From the NCBI RefSeq assembly GCF_030269925.1, contig NC_085107.1, forward strand, positions 14,632,001-14,696,000: DNA of 64,000 nt, written 5' to 3'. Origin of the DNA: Bombyx mori. Lineage: Eukaryota > Arthropoda > Insecta > Lepidoptera > Bombycidae. The notes beneath the pieces were generated by a model. That model saw only the letters and a list, made by a program, of their open reading frames with translations, did not search any database and was not told where the DNA came from. The translations under genes and the position numbers were made by a program. This document shows positions 11,122 through 22,139 of the stretch, one piece after another (position 1 is the stretch's first letter; each line of letters starts with the position of its first letter).

Positions 11122-11445
11122 GTTTGTTTTTTTTTTACTTTGTATGTGTGCTTGTCACAGAATTGCTCTTAAGGAGCTAGACCGATTTTGAAGAAATGAT
11201 GTGTGTTCCAGTGTGTTCCAGTGGTTGCTCGGATAGTTTGAATCTACAATTGGAGCTTGTAGTGTCGCCACTGAGATTGTGATGACTTTTTTGTGTATAT
11301 TTAAGTAGATCTCTGAAGAGTGCGGATTCAGGATTGGACCCATTAGGCAACACTGCGATTAGATTTCAGGTGCCTTTTTCAATGCAATCACACGGCGAAC
11401 TCGCTAGTTTTATAATAAAACATACATAGGTAGTCAGTACACAAA
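11122..11445. other. Spacer
   Basis: Nothing recognised between family D and the LINE fragment, except a short tandem echo (gtgtgttcca twice at about 11200-11220). Confidence 0.35.
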
Positions 11446-11451
11446 GAAGAT

Positions 11452-11660
11452 GCATGTGACTAGGAGATGTATGGAAATGGTAGTGCAAGGTAAAGGAGTA
11501 AGAGGTCGACCGAAGAAGACATGGATGGAGTGTGTGAATGACGATATTAGAGAGAGAGGAATGAGTGCTGAGATGACGGCTGATAGAAGAGAATGGAAGA
11601 AAAAAATTCGATGTGCCAACCCCACCTAGTTAGGATAAAGTGGAGAAAAACAAGATACGT
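11452..11660 (+). pseudogene. LINE 3' end: C-terminus of reverse-transcriptase ORF
   Basis: The plus strand reads a short C-terminal stretch: RGRPKKTWMECV, then MTADRREWKKK, then CANPT followed by a stop. This is the characteristic last segment of a lepidopteran endonuclease/reverse-transcriptase LINE ORF, probably RTE-like. A short 3' untranslated piece follows (gataaagtggagaaaaa). The same segment occurs inverted at 20665-20874. Only the extreme 3' end is present, as usual for 5'-truncated LINE insertions. Confidence 0.7.
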
Positions 11661-11699
11661 ACTCAGAATAATTAAATACATATGAAATTAGGTAAATGT

Positions 11700-13630
11700 C
11701 AACCGCACGCATTGCCGTTGTCATGTCGAGCAGAACCACTGTTCCAATAAATAATAACTTGAAATTTTAAGTTTAGTATTTCAAGGATGACATTAATTGT
11801 TAAATCTACTTTTACGGTTAACGTTTGCTGACGTATAACACTATAGTCGTCCGTGACCACAAAAACAATTAACTGTTCTAGTAATGTAGGAAATAATACA
11901 TTGTTACTAAATAGTGAGATTTAATTGACAATTTTGTTTTAATTGTGCCTAGTTGTGTTGATCCTGTTGTTTATTTGCTTAGTTTTGTACGCAATCGTTA
12001 CGATTTCTCGTTTATTTCGGGACGTCCATATTTTTTCGGCTTCAAGCGGTTGCGGTACCCTATCACAAAGTGGATGCATGGCTCGAAACTTTAGGTCGAA
12101 GTCTCCACTAGAGATGACATAAATGAATTACATCAACATCTCGCACATATATCCAATGCTATATTTACATTTGCAGAATCAAAAGTTCGAAATCGATTTT
12201 ATTTCAATTCCCGGTACTGGGAATTGTGTTTTCCATGCAAACACATACTGCAACAGTTGTTACATATTTCTGATTACTCTACAAATTGGACTACGTTGTC
12301 TAATATGATCAAAAGCTTCGAATTCAATGGGGAAAATATTTATTATTTTTCGTTGTAAAATCAGTTACTAATAAGCACTGGATGCTGAAACAAAAACTAT
12401 AAAAACAATGAATATTCGCACTAGAAGATAGAGATTTTTGTATTCAGAATGTTCGCAAAATTCAGACACTGCTAGACATTATCGAAAAAATTGATAGGAA
12501 AACACGGAATCACCGGAAATTCAACAATTACGAGAGTTGATTGAAAATGAACTAGGGTGAATTTATGAAACGAAATGTTTCACGTGTACGATGGTTTGTT
12601 TCTAGCATTGTTTAAGGCGATTAAACTATAAATTTCGCAAGCTACTTTACGTTTGTCTAAATTCTGAACTGACACAATTGTGATAAGTAAAATATGAAAA
12701 CACAGATATTTATAGAGATTTTTTTATAGAAAATGACATATGGCCAAGTCCAGCCTCGTTAGACCTTGAGAGAGATGGCTGAGGTTTTAATTACAGTAAC
12801 TACCATTATACCATAACGACTTTCGATATAACTGTTCCGTTGCAAAAAACGACAGTAAAATGATTCAACAAACCTCCCCGACCAACAATCGATGTTTGAG
12901 ATATTAACCAAAAAATCTAACGTACGGATAATGAGAAAGTTCATAGTGGCAGCTCTACAGAGCTATGTTCATGTATACTGTACCTTATAGCTACCGTGAA
13001 AGACCGCTTCATCAACCAGTACTAGTCCTCCAGTTGAGAGTGCCTACACCGTACTTATAGGGCGATGCCCGACGTAAATTTGTAATGAAAAATAATGGTC
13101 GTGTTTATTATAGCCGATGTATCCAGCGATGCCCGTCACTAAATGTGACGTGATCAAAAGCATCCTGTTAATCGGCATTATAAGCTATCTTTGTGTGAAA
13201 ATTCATCCTAATCCGTTCTGTTATTGCAAAGAGCATTGACCTCCTCTTTTTTTTCTCATAGATATTTCACAATTAAAATACTGTTCGTTAATTAAAATAC
13301 CTTAATATTAGAAAACAGAGGAAAAATATTTCAAACGTAAGCCAGTTATTATATGAAGACACCAAGTTAACATGGAATGACAGTGGAGATCGTCCACAAA
13401 TTATTCAAGAATTTGTTCCTTTGGATTCACAAAATATTTTTTTTTTGTTATTTGGAGGGGTGAATTAACTCACGACGTACTTGGTGCCAAGTTCCACTAG
13501 TCACCCTCTGATACACCAACACTTAACATGATACGTGTAAAGTACCACAGTACTAAAAGCGATATCTTCCAGGTATCTATTTTCTCATAGGAGATATTGG
13601 AAAAGATACGGCAGATAAGTTCGTTATACC
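11700..13630. other. AT-rich stretch without a gene
   Basis: About 1.9 kb with no supported feature. Open frames here are short and lack coding character. Confidence 0.4.
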
Positions 13631-13639
13631 ATGTCTAAG

Positions 13640-13785
13640 GGTTTTCATAGAGATCTATCAATAAAGTTCTAAGAGCTAATTGTATTTTTAATGGCTGCCC
13701 CACCATTGAAACCGAATGACTGATGCCCAACAGAAATATGACAGTTGGTGGTAACTACTCGTGTGTACTTACGATACGCCCAAAT
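13640..13785 (-). repeat. Degenerate family A retroposon
   Basis: Remnants on the minus strand: ataaagttctaag, ggctgccccaccattgaaac, cagaaatatgacag and ggtggtaactactcgtg. Old copy. Confidence 0.5.
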
Positions 13786-13789
13786 ATCT

Positions 13790-14635
13790 GTAATTATTTA
13801 TCATATTTCAATAATTATTTTCAGTAATTAATATTTCAGTAATTATTTATCATATTATTTTCAATACATTGGTGACCCGCCACCTTAAGTCAAAGGCAAA
13901 TATTCACTTAAGACTAGAACTTCCTATTGCTCTAAAAGTGAAATTAACAATAATGATGCAGTAATCCTTCAAACATTTGACAACTAACGAACTGTAATGA
14001 TAATGCAATGCATAAATCTGTAGACATTCCCGCTCTAGATTGGATTATGACAATACTATAGTTAACATAATATTGTGTGCCTAAAGGAATTCGTTAATGG
14101 AAATATTCTATTTTGGTGTAATTTCATATTATCATTACTATGCATGGCACGAGCTCGAACATTATTCAGATGGATACCCCTATCAACACGTGCGCGGCGC
14201 ATCGCTTTGTTTCATGGGCGTCGATGCAACATTAATCTATTAATATTTAAGTTTTAATGAGCATCGCGTAACGACAAATCGTTGAATGATTCAATGCTTG
14301 AATGGTTAAAAACCTTTTTAGTATTGAAATACGATACTTAATTACATAACTAATTCAATAAAAACTGTCTCGTGATTGGATATTTTTTGCATTTTTTTTT
14401 CGTGTGTTTTTTTGTTATATCAAACATATTTTAGACAAACTCACAATATCCGATATACAAAAATGCTATGTATACTATTTTAATTGACGTAATTATAATA
14501 ACAAGTAGTTAAGCGTATTATAAGACTTAGTGGTTGAGAATAACATTCTGCTTATTTCTGCGCGGGCTTATCTTGCGTTGCGATTTGAATGGTATTGGCT
14601 CCTTGTACAAATCTATTGATTTACGGGTATTCACC
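13790..14635. other. AT-rich non-coding stretch
   Basis: No feature supported. Confidence 0.35.
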
Positions 14636-14639
14636 TGAT

Positions 14640-14715
14640 GCCACCTGTGATGCCTATGGGTTCCAGTAACCACTTACTGCCAGGTGGGCCTGAAGCTGGT
14701 TTACCATAACTTCAA
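14640..14715 (+). repeat. Family A 3'-half fragment
   Basis: Contains gcctatgggttccagtaacc, then acttactgccaggtgggcc, matching the 3' half of family A. No poly(A) tail remains. Confidence 0.5.
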
Positions 14716-14997
14716 AAAATAGAAGCTAAGCTAGACCACTTTATAATTTAATATACTGTTATAGTAAAAGTTTTGAATCAGACTGAGAAAAGTCAAGTCT
14801 ATAAATATTTTTATTGCCTTTTCAATAAAGCTTTAAAAGCATATTTTCTTCAACTAAATAAGTTCTAGAGCACAAAGGCCGAGCCGAGTGCCTTTTTAAA
14901 TACAATCTACTTTTTAACTAAAATTCGAAGTTGAGTGAATGCGTAAGCGAATTCTCGGTAACTATATATGGCGTTACAGAACGATTCTATAATTGAC

Positions 14998-15135
14998 AAT
15001 CTATATAATAATATAAAAATGAATTGCTGTTCGTTAGTCTCGCTAAAACTCGAGAACGGCTGAACCGATTTGACTAATTTTGGTCTTGAATTATTTGCGG
15101 AAGTCCAGAGAAGGTTTAAAAGGTAGATAAATACG
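14998..15135 (-). repeat. Interspersed repeat, family B-like (GAATTGCTGTTCGTTAG type)
   Basis: Reads gaattgctgttcgttagtct, then cgctaaaactcgag, then gaaccgatttgactaatttt. The reverse complement recurs in 16903-17160. This is a common lepidopteran interspersed repeat with an AT-rich tail. Unclassified. Confidence 0.6.
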
Positions 15136-15336
15136 AAAATGCTCGGGATTAAATAAAAATAACAATTTTGTTTTTCCTTTGATGTGTCCCCCGTCAGACA
15201 GATTCTTAGATTTAGATAATTTTATAAGAAAATTCTATAATGAAATTTTCATAATTTTGATAGAGCTTAAATGTCTCGTCTCACGGGCGATCCAAAACCG
15301 GTGAAACAAAATAACGTCATCGAGCTAACAGTTCAT

Positions 15337-15627
15337 TCACCACCGGATGCAATTTCGCTGAGGTTTCGTCGCACACAAAGCACTCGATTTTCGAACTAAC
15401 CCTATCACCGTTAAACTCGACGCATCAAAGCGCTCTCGTCCCTTTAATATAAATGCATCTCTTTGAACGTGCCCTGTTACAACAGTTCCAAAGTGATCTT
15501 GCAACGGACCGTGTACAATGTAAACATTGGCACGGAGCGACGTCCAGTCAAATTTTGAAGCTAATCGCTCCCTCATCGTAGTTTCCGGGGAGTGTGCCCG
15601 CCCTGTGTGTGTCATCCGAGATTGCAC
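15337..15627 (-). CDS. Unrecognised open frame, possible exon or relic
   Basis: A 96-codon minus-strand frame, moderately G+C-rich against A/T-rich flanks. It includes FDWTSLRANVYIVHGPLQDH and GTVVTGHVQRDAFILKGRE, which look like ordinary globular protein with no repeats or membrane segment. No domain recognised, and no convincing splice sites or polyadenylation signal. It may be a fragment of a retroelement ORF or a host exon. It does not match any other sequence in the window. Confidence 0.3.
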   Translation of the reverse strand: MQSRMTHTGRAHSPETTMRERLASKFDWTSLRANVYIVHGPLQDHFGTVVTGHVQRDAFILKGRERFDASSLTVIGLVRKSSALCATKPQRNCIRW

Positions 15628-15895
15628 ATAGTGTCATCAGCTTAATTATAAACTCGAATACATATAGTGGTATTAATCTCTTTATGTTACGGGTTAATAA
15701 TAAATAATTAATTATGAATATTGGCGTTTAGAATACAATATCGTGGAAAGTACGTTCGATTATGAATTTTCTCAATTAAGATATGAGCTCTTCTTATTTA
15801 TGTACTGTTTTTATTTTATTGATTATTGTTAGATAATAATTAAAAACCGCAAGAGACTGATTGAAACGCAATAAAAGGTACGAATATAATAATGT

Positions 15896-16012
15896 CAATC
15901 GTGAACATTTGTTAAGTACGTATTTCATTAGAAAAATTGGTTGCACCGCTAGATACGAATGCACCGGACGTCTCTTCTTTTAGGCCACGACGACTTCGAA
16001 TGGACTTCGGTA
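15896..16012 (+). repeat. Interspersed repeat, family C
   Basis: Contains gtgaacatttgttaagtacg, then atttcattagaaaaattgg, then aggccacgacgacttc. The same order recurs at 44085-44217 and, more diverged, at 52452-52640. In the 44-kb copy it is joined to a LINE reverse-transcriptase end, so it is probably LINE-associated. Confidence 0.65.
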
Positions 16013-16476
16013 ACCATTGAACACCAACAAAGCCATGAGCTCCCCTACTGAAATCTCTCAGGCTGAGCTCCGTGAGCGTGTTCGCGTGAAATCAGAATAT
16101 GTAGCTGAAAAACTTCTCCTGCATAAAGAACATCTCCAAGGCTCAGATGACTCACTCCAAAAAACTCCTTAAAGATACAACGTCCAAATTAGTGAAAGTA
16201 ATAAAGACTCTCCGTGTTATAGAAAATGAAAAATCTTTTTACTTATCTCACATGCATGCATTAGTTGAGTTCTCAATAAAGATGTACCACTCGTCCACTT
16301 CCAACCAGACCCCTGCATTTTTATAACGAAATAACTCGATTTATTGTCGCAAAGGGAACGTTTCTAGATGGTGATATCAGTTCAACTACATTCGCGCGGA
16401 AGGTCTTCTTACGTCGCATGGAAAGGAATAAGTCCCACGATCGTGGAACTAAGATATCAATTATATAGATATAAAT
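16013..16476. other. Non-coding stretch
   Basis: No gene recognised. The piece at about 16030-16070 resembles part of a Bm1-type SINE but is too short to call. Confidence 0.3.
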
Positions 16477-16479
16477 ATA

Positions 16480-16752
16480 GGTTGGGGAAAAAGTCTTTTC
16501 GCATTATAGTATATGTATCAACTTGTACCTAATAAAATCTCTTTGGCTATAATACTATTTGTATCTGGCTGGTTTTGGTATCATTATTAGTTTAAATTTT
16601 AAAGAAGATAATTGCAAATTCAAATTAGGGAAATGTGTGATTTTTATTTATTTTTCGTACTGTCAAGATGAGTGAATCTAATGAAGAAATTCAATGCATT
16701 TTAAAATTTTACTACAAAAAAGGAAAAAATGCAACGCAAGCCGCCCTTGTAG
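16480..16752 (+). mobile_element. Mariner 5' fragment with transposase start
   Basis: Begins with a mariner-type terminal repeat (AGGTTGGGGAAAAAGTC). A ~190-bp leader follows, then ATG at 16669 encodes MSESNEEIQCILKFYYKKGK and a few more residues, an N-terminus typical of mariner transposases. The match ends abruptly at about 16752, where an unrelated LINE-tail repeat begins. Only about 28 codons of transposase remain. Confidence 0.75.
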
Positions 16753-16852
16753 GCAGACGATTATACGGCCCACGTGATGGTGAGTGGTTACCGTCGCCCA
16801 TGGACTTCAACAATGCTAAGGGCAGAGCCAAGCCGCTGCATACCGAATGAAT
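16753..16852 (-). repeat. LINE-tail repeat, family E
   Basis: The plus strand reads ggtgagtggttaccgtcgcc, then catggacttcaacaatgc, then gccaagccgctgc. Other copies are at 27402-27525 (plus), 50803-50912 (plus, ending in caataaaaaa) and 40952-41035 (minus). The poly(A)-like end in the plus copies gives the orientation. Confidence 0.6.
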
Positions 16853-16902
16853 GAGTAACAAACATAAAAAAATACAACACACATTTACATTTGTATTGAA
16901 TA

Positions 16903-17160
16903 CTAGCTGACCCGGCAGACTTCGTAGTGCCTCAATCGATAAATAAAAGACACATCAAGGGGACACGTCAAAGGAAAAACAAAATTGTTTGTTTTTATAT
17001 AATTCCGAGCTTTTTTATATTTTTTCACCTTTTAAACCTTCCCTGGACTTCCACAAACAATTCAAGACCAAAATTAGCCAAATCGGTCCAGGCGTTCTCG
17101 AGTTTTAGCGAGACTAACGAACAGCAATTCATTTATATACCTATATATATAGATATTAGA
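16903..17160 (+). repeat. Interspersed repeat (ACTAGCTGACCCGGC type)
   Basis: Starts ACTAGCTGACCCGGCAGAC and ends cagcaattcatttatatac followed by ATAG-type repeats. Its second half is the reverse complement of 14998-15135. It directly abuts a family A copy. Confidence 0.65.
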
Positions 17161-17166
17161 TGTATT

Positions 17167-17391
17167 ACTGGTGGTAGAACCTCTTGTGAGTCCGCATGGG
17201 TAGGTACCACGGCCCCGCCTATTTCTGCTGTGAAGCAGTAATGCGTTTCGGTTTGAAGGGTGGGGCAGCCGTTGTAACAATACTGAGACCTTAGAACTTA
17301 TATCTCAAGGTGTGTGGCGCATTTACGTTGTACTTAACACCAAGTGGGCTGCGAGCTCGTCCACACATCTAGGCAATAAAAATAAAAAAAA
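17167..17391 (+). mobile_element. Family A retroposon
   Basis: Starts exactly at ACTGGTGGTAG and ends aggcaataaaaataaaaaaa. It has a short internal deletion of the 'tctatgggctccagtaacc' block relative to other copies. Confidence 0.85.
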
Positions 17392-17394
17392 GAT

Positions 17395-17845
17395 ATGAAT
17401 AAAATGAATAAACGTGGGAATATTACGTGATAGTAAATAAAATGCAGTAATAATAAGCGTATAACAATATAACTCGGAGATGGAGGATGCATATTTGCTT
17501 ACGCTTCGCTTCAACATCTATTTGGGTCGAGAGAACATTGCAATGCTCACCGCGTTTACAACAGACAATGACTGTGGTTGACATCTTTTCTGAATTGGAA
17601 TAGAATGGCGAAATCTTTGTGGTATTGATTCGAAAATTTTCACAAATTTATTAGGTTTATAATCAAAATCTAATGTTCCGTGATTACGTCGTTTTCGTAA
17701 GAACTAATTTTTTTTTATCTACGTTAATGAATTTGAAAATTATGTAACAACAATACAAGTATTTCTCTACTCTATAAGAAATACAACCCGACACCAATAT
17801 CGATATCAATACCAATACCAAATTCATTTAAAGTCATATAAAAAA
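17395..17845. other. AT-rich non-coding stretch
   Basis: No supported feature. Confidence 0.35.
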
Positions 17846-17849
17846 CCCT

Positions 17850-18110
17850 CAGCGTGGCCCAGAGGATAAGACGTCCGATATACTGTATTGAGCGATTCGT
17901 CTATGCCGAAGTTCAAATCTCGTAGTGGTTACCGTTTTTTCTTAAGAGATTCGTAGTAGCAACGTTCATAAATTAAGTAATGACTGGTAGAAAAGCGTAT
18001 GAGGTCGCACAGGAAGCTACATATTACAATTCTGTGCCCCGAAAGAGGTATGCGTATTGCTTGGAATGGTAGGACCACCACAACATACTATAAATTGAGG
18101 CTTTAGTACA
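17850..18110 (+). mobile_element. Possible tRNA-derived SINE
   Basis: The head carries a Pol III A-box-like sequence (tggcccagaggat, 17857-17869) and a B-box-like sequence (agttcaaatctcg) about 50 bases downstream, the spacing found in tRNA promoters. It is followed by gtggttaccgttttttc and a tRNA-unrelated body. No matching copy occurs in this window, so the 3' limit is uncertain. It cannot fold as a full tRNA by inspection. Confidence 0.5.
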
Positions 18111-18114
18111 CCTT

Positions 18115-18685
18115 TCAATGTCCATATCGTGTGGTGTCTATGGTCTCATTTAATCATTTAACATCAGGTTATATCACAATACATTCAGTGATACAGAAAG
18201 GCCTTAGGAACTATTCATGTTCAAACGTAAATATAATAGCCACATACCAATTCGATGAATAGATGAACAATTTCAGCTCACGGATGTTAGATTAGTCTGT
18301 ACTGGGGCTTGGTCGCAATCGCATTTATCAGGTACGTATGCTGATGAAATTACGTAAGATACAAACCATGCTAGTGTCCGTTAAATCCTATAGTGGAGTG
18401 CGTCGATTCATAATTTTGGTTGTTCCATTTTGCGTCCATTCCATGTCCCCTCGAGGCAATCGAAGCCCACAGCCAAGAGAAAATAGGGTTGTTTTTGTTT
18501 ATTATTGTATATTTGTTTATATACGCATATATTTTGAAACGTAAAAAGGGAAACCGATACTTAAACAAAAGCAAAATAAATTTGTTAAAATTTGGAATGG
18601 AGGGATTAGTTGGAGGCTTGGAGACCTTACAAACTTCAAGAAATGCATGCAAGCACAGGCTCGACTAGGAGTGATTTAATTTGAT
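18115..18685. other. Non-coding stretch
   Basis: Overlapping open frames exist on both strands at 18338-18668, but none has protein-like composition. No feature supported. Confidence 0.35.
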
Positions 18686-18689
18686 ATCA

Positions 18690-18985
18690 ACTTGTCGAGT
18701 AGCTCCAAAGGAGGTCCTAAAGGGTCAACGCAGTTGTTTCGCGACTGCATCTACTACCAGTACGTCATAGTGACCCGCTGAAAAGATCCGGCGAGAAACT
18801 CAGGGGGCTAGTGTTGTGGGCTAAGTGTCATGTCCAACTATTCAACGGCAAACCTTGCCTTGTGGGACCCCGGCTGAGATTAGGCGGGCGGAGGGAGAAC
18901 ACGAGTCGATTACGAAACAAACGGCTCGACAAGAAATCTCGTAAGATGAGCACGAGATTTTCTGGCACGTCCATATTGTTTAATA
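18690..18985 (-). mobile_element. Bm1-like SINE
   Basis: Contains the block gacccgctgaaaagatccgg, then cgagaaactcag (reverse complement of the Bm1-type sense strand), preceded by aaaggaggtcctaa and followed by a long G+C-rich extension. Related copies are at 19568-19740 (plus), 35893-36095 (minus), 42092-42335 (minus) and 48492-48636 (plus). The name Bm1 is from memory of the Bombyx SINE and should be checked. Confidence 0.65.
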
Positions 18986-18989
18986 TGTG

Positions 18990-19565
18990 AATCTAAGTAT
19001 TGTGCCAAAGTTTATCAAACGTAATCGTGAAAACAAAACAAAAAGAAGAGCGCTCCCGTGAACACTGGTTGTGGTTCATGAGCCTCTAAGCCTGGTACCT
19101 ACAGACATAAGCATTTAAAGCAGAACCCACTTCACTTCGTACTAATTAACTCTCTTTACATAGGCATAAAGGAACGATAAATATAAAAGTATTTGGAAAC
19201 AGTTTTCCAAAAAATGCAAATGTGACATTTTATCCCTTATATCTTGATTTTGCGAATTTGAAACAAAATATAAAAATTTTCCAAAAAAATATACAAAATT
19301 TACAAAAAAATATACAAATTTAATGAACCTTACAATATTACAACTCCGTTGTGGAAGTTGTTCGTGATATCTGTTATAGACATATTTCCATATATAATCA
19401 TTGAGTCAGAATTTTAACACCGGCATAGTCGCATCGCTTTAGGTCACGAAAACTTAGACTATCTTGCTTTTTATAAGAGCTTAAAATTCATCATCATATC
19501 CACACGGAATTTTATGAATAGAACACAATGATAGTCATTTGTAATTGATTCGGGTATGAGTTCGA
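18990..19565. other. AT-rich non-coding stretch
   Basis: Nothing supported. An A/T-rich near-repeat of tacaaaaaaatatacaaa lies near 19280-19320. Confidence 0.35.
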
Positions 19566-19567
19566 AC

Positions 19568-19740
19568 AACCCAATGAGTTTCTCGACGGATCATCTCAGT
19601 GAGACGCAATTTCGATTCTGTTGTAGATTCTGCCTAGCACTGCTCTTGCTAGGGCTAGTGTTAGCAAATTCTCTCAGGTGAGCCCATGAAGTTATCTATC
19701 TAAGGGCTGGAATAGCCCCTTAGGCTATCATAGACTTGTC
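19568..19740 (+). mobile_element. Bm1-like SINE, sense strand
   Basis: Reads gagtttctcgacggatcatc, then gtagattctgcc, then actgctcttgctagggctag, then ctctcaggtgagccc, the order of the sense strand. Truncated and tail-less. Confidence 0.65.
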
Positions 19741-20118
19741 TTATATGTAGTGAAAACAAATCGAATATTTCTGATTACATAACAGTTGTTCTAATGAGAA
19801 ATTTCAGTAGTTAGTTTATTTAAGGTGTCTTGTATTCTGTGTAATAGTCCTAGTTTAATTGAGTTTTAGAAACTGTAGACTGACACAATTAAGACGTAAT
19901 TCGCAGGACATAATCTAGGGTGTTCAGATCTCATTAAAAATCAAATATTCAGTGAAAATACACTGAAATGTATATTTTATTTGGAGCTTAAACACATTAA
20001 AATTCAAATATCCAACGTCGACTCGCTGAGCTTACGAAACGGTGCATAAGTAAAAATATTCATAAACGTTTGCATAGGATTCGTAAGTTAAATATTAAGT
20101 TTTAAATATAAAATGATA

Positions 20119-20345
20119 TTTTTTTTATTGCTTAGATGTGTGGACGAGCTCACAGCCCGCCTGGTGTTAAGTGGTTACTAGAGCCCATAGACATCTACAA
20201 CGTAAATGCGCCACACACTTTGAGATATAAGTTCTAAGATCACAGTATAGTTACAACGGCTACCCCACCCTTCAAACCGAAACGCATTACTGCTTCACGG
20301 CAGGAATAGGTAGGTTGGTGGTACCTACCCGCGCGGACTCACAAG
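20119..20345 (-). mobile_element. Family A retroposon
   Basis: T-run at 20119-20127 (tail read on plus), full body, ending at ggactcacaaga. It lacks the last ~20 bases of the usual 5' end. Confidence 0.85.
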
Positions 20346-20349
20346 ATTG

Positions 20350-20660
20350 GCTAAGATCAAAATGTAGTATATAAAATGATGCTCCTAAAATGTTTCCTTT
20401 TTTATATTAACACAACTATTAGACAGGTTGAAAATATACGAAATCAGTGATTTTGATAAAATATTTTAACAAAAAAGGTTCTTTCCGTCTACTAAATTAA
20501 GAAGATGGCTATAATATGGGTACTTTGAAAATGAACGTACTGCATTTTTTGGTTGGTTTTTTTGTCAGATTACACTTATGGCTTTAGACGGCTTTACGCA
20601 ATATTCCATAGTAAAATACAATGAAATTGACAGAGCGACATTGGGGACTAAGATATTGTT
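20350..20660. other. AT-rich spacer
   Basis: No supported feature. Confidence 0.3.
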
Positions 20661-20664
20661 AAAA

Positions 20665-20874
20665 AGTTATATGAATTTCTTTTTCTTCACCTCATCCCAC
20701 TAGATGGGGCCGACACAGCTAATTTTTCTCTTCCATTCTCATCTATCAGCCGTCAGCTCAACACTCACTCCTCTCTCTCATATCATCCTTCACACACTCC
20801 ATCTATGTCTTCTTCGGCCGATCTCTTCCCCCTCTACCTTGCACTACCATTTCCATCTCCTAGTCACATGCACG
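20665..20874 (-). pseudogene. LINE 3' end (reverse-transcriptase C-terminus)
   Basis: On the minus strand this is the same LINE segment as 11452-11660: a motif like EMVVQG, then GRGRDRPKKT-type basic residues, then a tail ending near a stop and gatgaggtgaagaaaa. Several indels break the frame. It is an old 3' fragment of the same LINE family. Confidence 0.65.
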
Positions 20875-20879
20875 CAAAA

Positions 20880-21120
20880 AGTTATATAAATTATATTGGT
20901 CGCTAACCAACGCTATCAAATTTTTGTGTAACACGAACACATCTCGTGGGTTGGTTGAATATTTCGGTGCGAGCGTGAACTTTATAGTGTTCTGTTTATT
21001 ATTCTTCATTTACTTTTATAGCTTACTAATGGCGTCTTATGCACCGCCCGAGAAAGTGCACAAGCGTGGTGAAATAAAATAAAACAGTCGGATACGAGGC
21101 GAATTCTTCCATAAAAACCA
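20880..21120. other. Spacer before PLE copy B
   Basis: No feature supported in this 240-base stretch. Confidence 0.3.
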
Positions 21121-21124
21121 TTAA

Positions 21125-22132
21125 CACGTTCACTGCGGAACAGGCCCAAATCAGCCTGCCGCGGAATTTCACCTGGTGCGGACGAAGAAAACTATGTCCC
21201 TCTCGCTGGTGCGGAACGATTATCTCAGGTGTTTGTAAAGTTACGACAAAGACAAATATATATTTGAGATTGTGGTCAAAAGTATAGGTGTTCCCTATAA
21301 AAACATGACGGCAGGCCTTTATCGGCCTATCACGCACTGACGGTAAAAAATATCAACTCGGTGCGGGAGGAGGCCTATTGTGGCCCGCCGTCCCAACAGG
21401 CTGTTGGCGGCCCGATACCGCACAGAGCGCCCGCCTCGCCAGTTAGTGTTGGGCAAGCTATCGGAACTGACGTACGTCACGTTTTTTTTATTCCTTAAAA
21501 TTAAAGGCACGATGTCAGGCAACAAAAGAAAGATAAATATTTTGGAAAATAAATTAATTTGCGGTGCAGATAGTGATAGTGACAGCAGTCAGAAGATATT
21601 TTCCTTCAAGAAAATGAAAAACTGCGGGAAACCATTAAGAGTTCCGAGGTGAAAAGGAAAGTAAAAAAAATTAAAACATACTGCAGAATGTGCAAGCAAA
21701 ATCTTTATGCGAAATGTTTTAAAGACAGCCATTAATAAATAATTAAATAAACAATTTTTATTTCTTTACTTTAATTCTGTTTTATTTTCGATATCCCCTT
21801 ATTTTTGTCTTTCCCATCACTACTAAAAATACTTTCTAGTGCGGTTCTGGTCGATATCGACCCGCCACTTTCCCTGGTTTATTTCTCATTTTCTGTTCGG
21901 CAGATCCCGGGGCGAATCAAATCTAAAGAAGTTGGGTTCAAGGTTTTTCCAACAGTCCAAAAACTGTTCACCTACATTATGTTTTCGCAAAGTTATAGCA
22001 ATTTAATCTAACCTTGTGCTGACGTGTCGAAAAAGACCTACCACGCACTGGCGGAAAAATCATTGGGGGCACAATTTGGCCCGCCGCCGCACCAGACAAA
22101 GGTTTAAGATTTTACTTGCCGCAGCGAACGTG
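21125..22132 (+). mobile_element. Complete non-autonomous piggyBac-like element, copy B
   Basis: A 1008-bp element precisely bounded by TTAA target duplications (21121-21124 and 22133-22136). Terminal inverted repeats are CACGTTCACTGCGG on the left and CACGTTCGCTGCGG on the right (minus strand), 13 of 14 identical. Inside are the first codons of a transposase and, after a deletion, its Cys-rich tail and 3' untranslated region. Autonomous PLEs are usually 2.4-3 kb, so this is an internally deleted, MITE-like derivative. It would depend on transposase made elsewhere. Confidence 0.88.
21512..21735 (+). pseudogene. Internally deleted PLE transposase (N-terminus plus Cys-rich tail)
   Basis: ATG at 21512 opens a 46-codon frame with a basic start (MSGNKRK), then an acidic Asp/Ser run (ADSDSDSSQ) of the kind seen at piggyBac transposase N-termini, stopping at 21650-21652. 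In another frame, 21676-21735 reads TYCRMCKQNLYAKCFKDSH and stop. Its Cys spacing matches the end of the C-terminal cysteine-rich domain of piggyBac transposases. The whole catalytic DDD core is absent. The poly(A) signal aataaa follows shortly after the stop. No functional transposase can be made. Confidence 0.75.
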
Positions 22133-22139
22133 TTAAAGC

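Noticed and set aside
17850..17935. Possible tRNA gene
   Set aside because: A-box and B-box-like sequences are present, but the flanking arms do not form an acceptor stem. Better explained as a tRNA-derived SINE.
18338..18668. Overlapping open frames on both strands
   Set aside because: No protein-like composition or motif, and frames in opposite directions are equally open.
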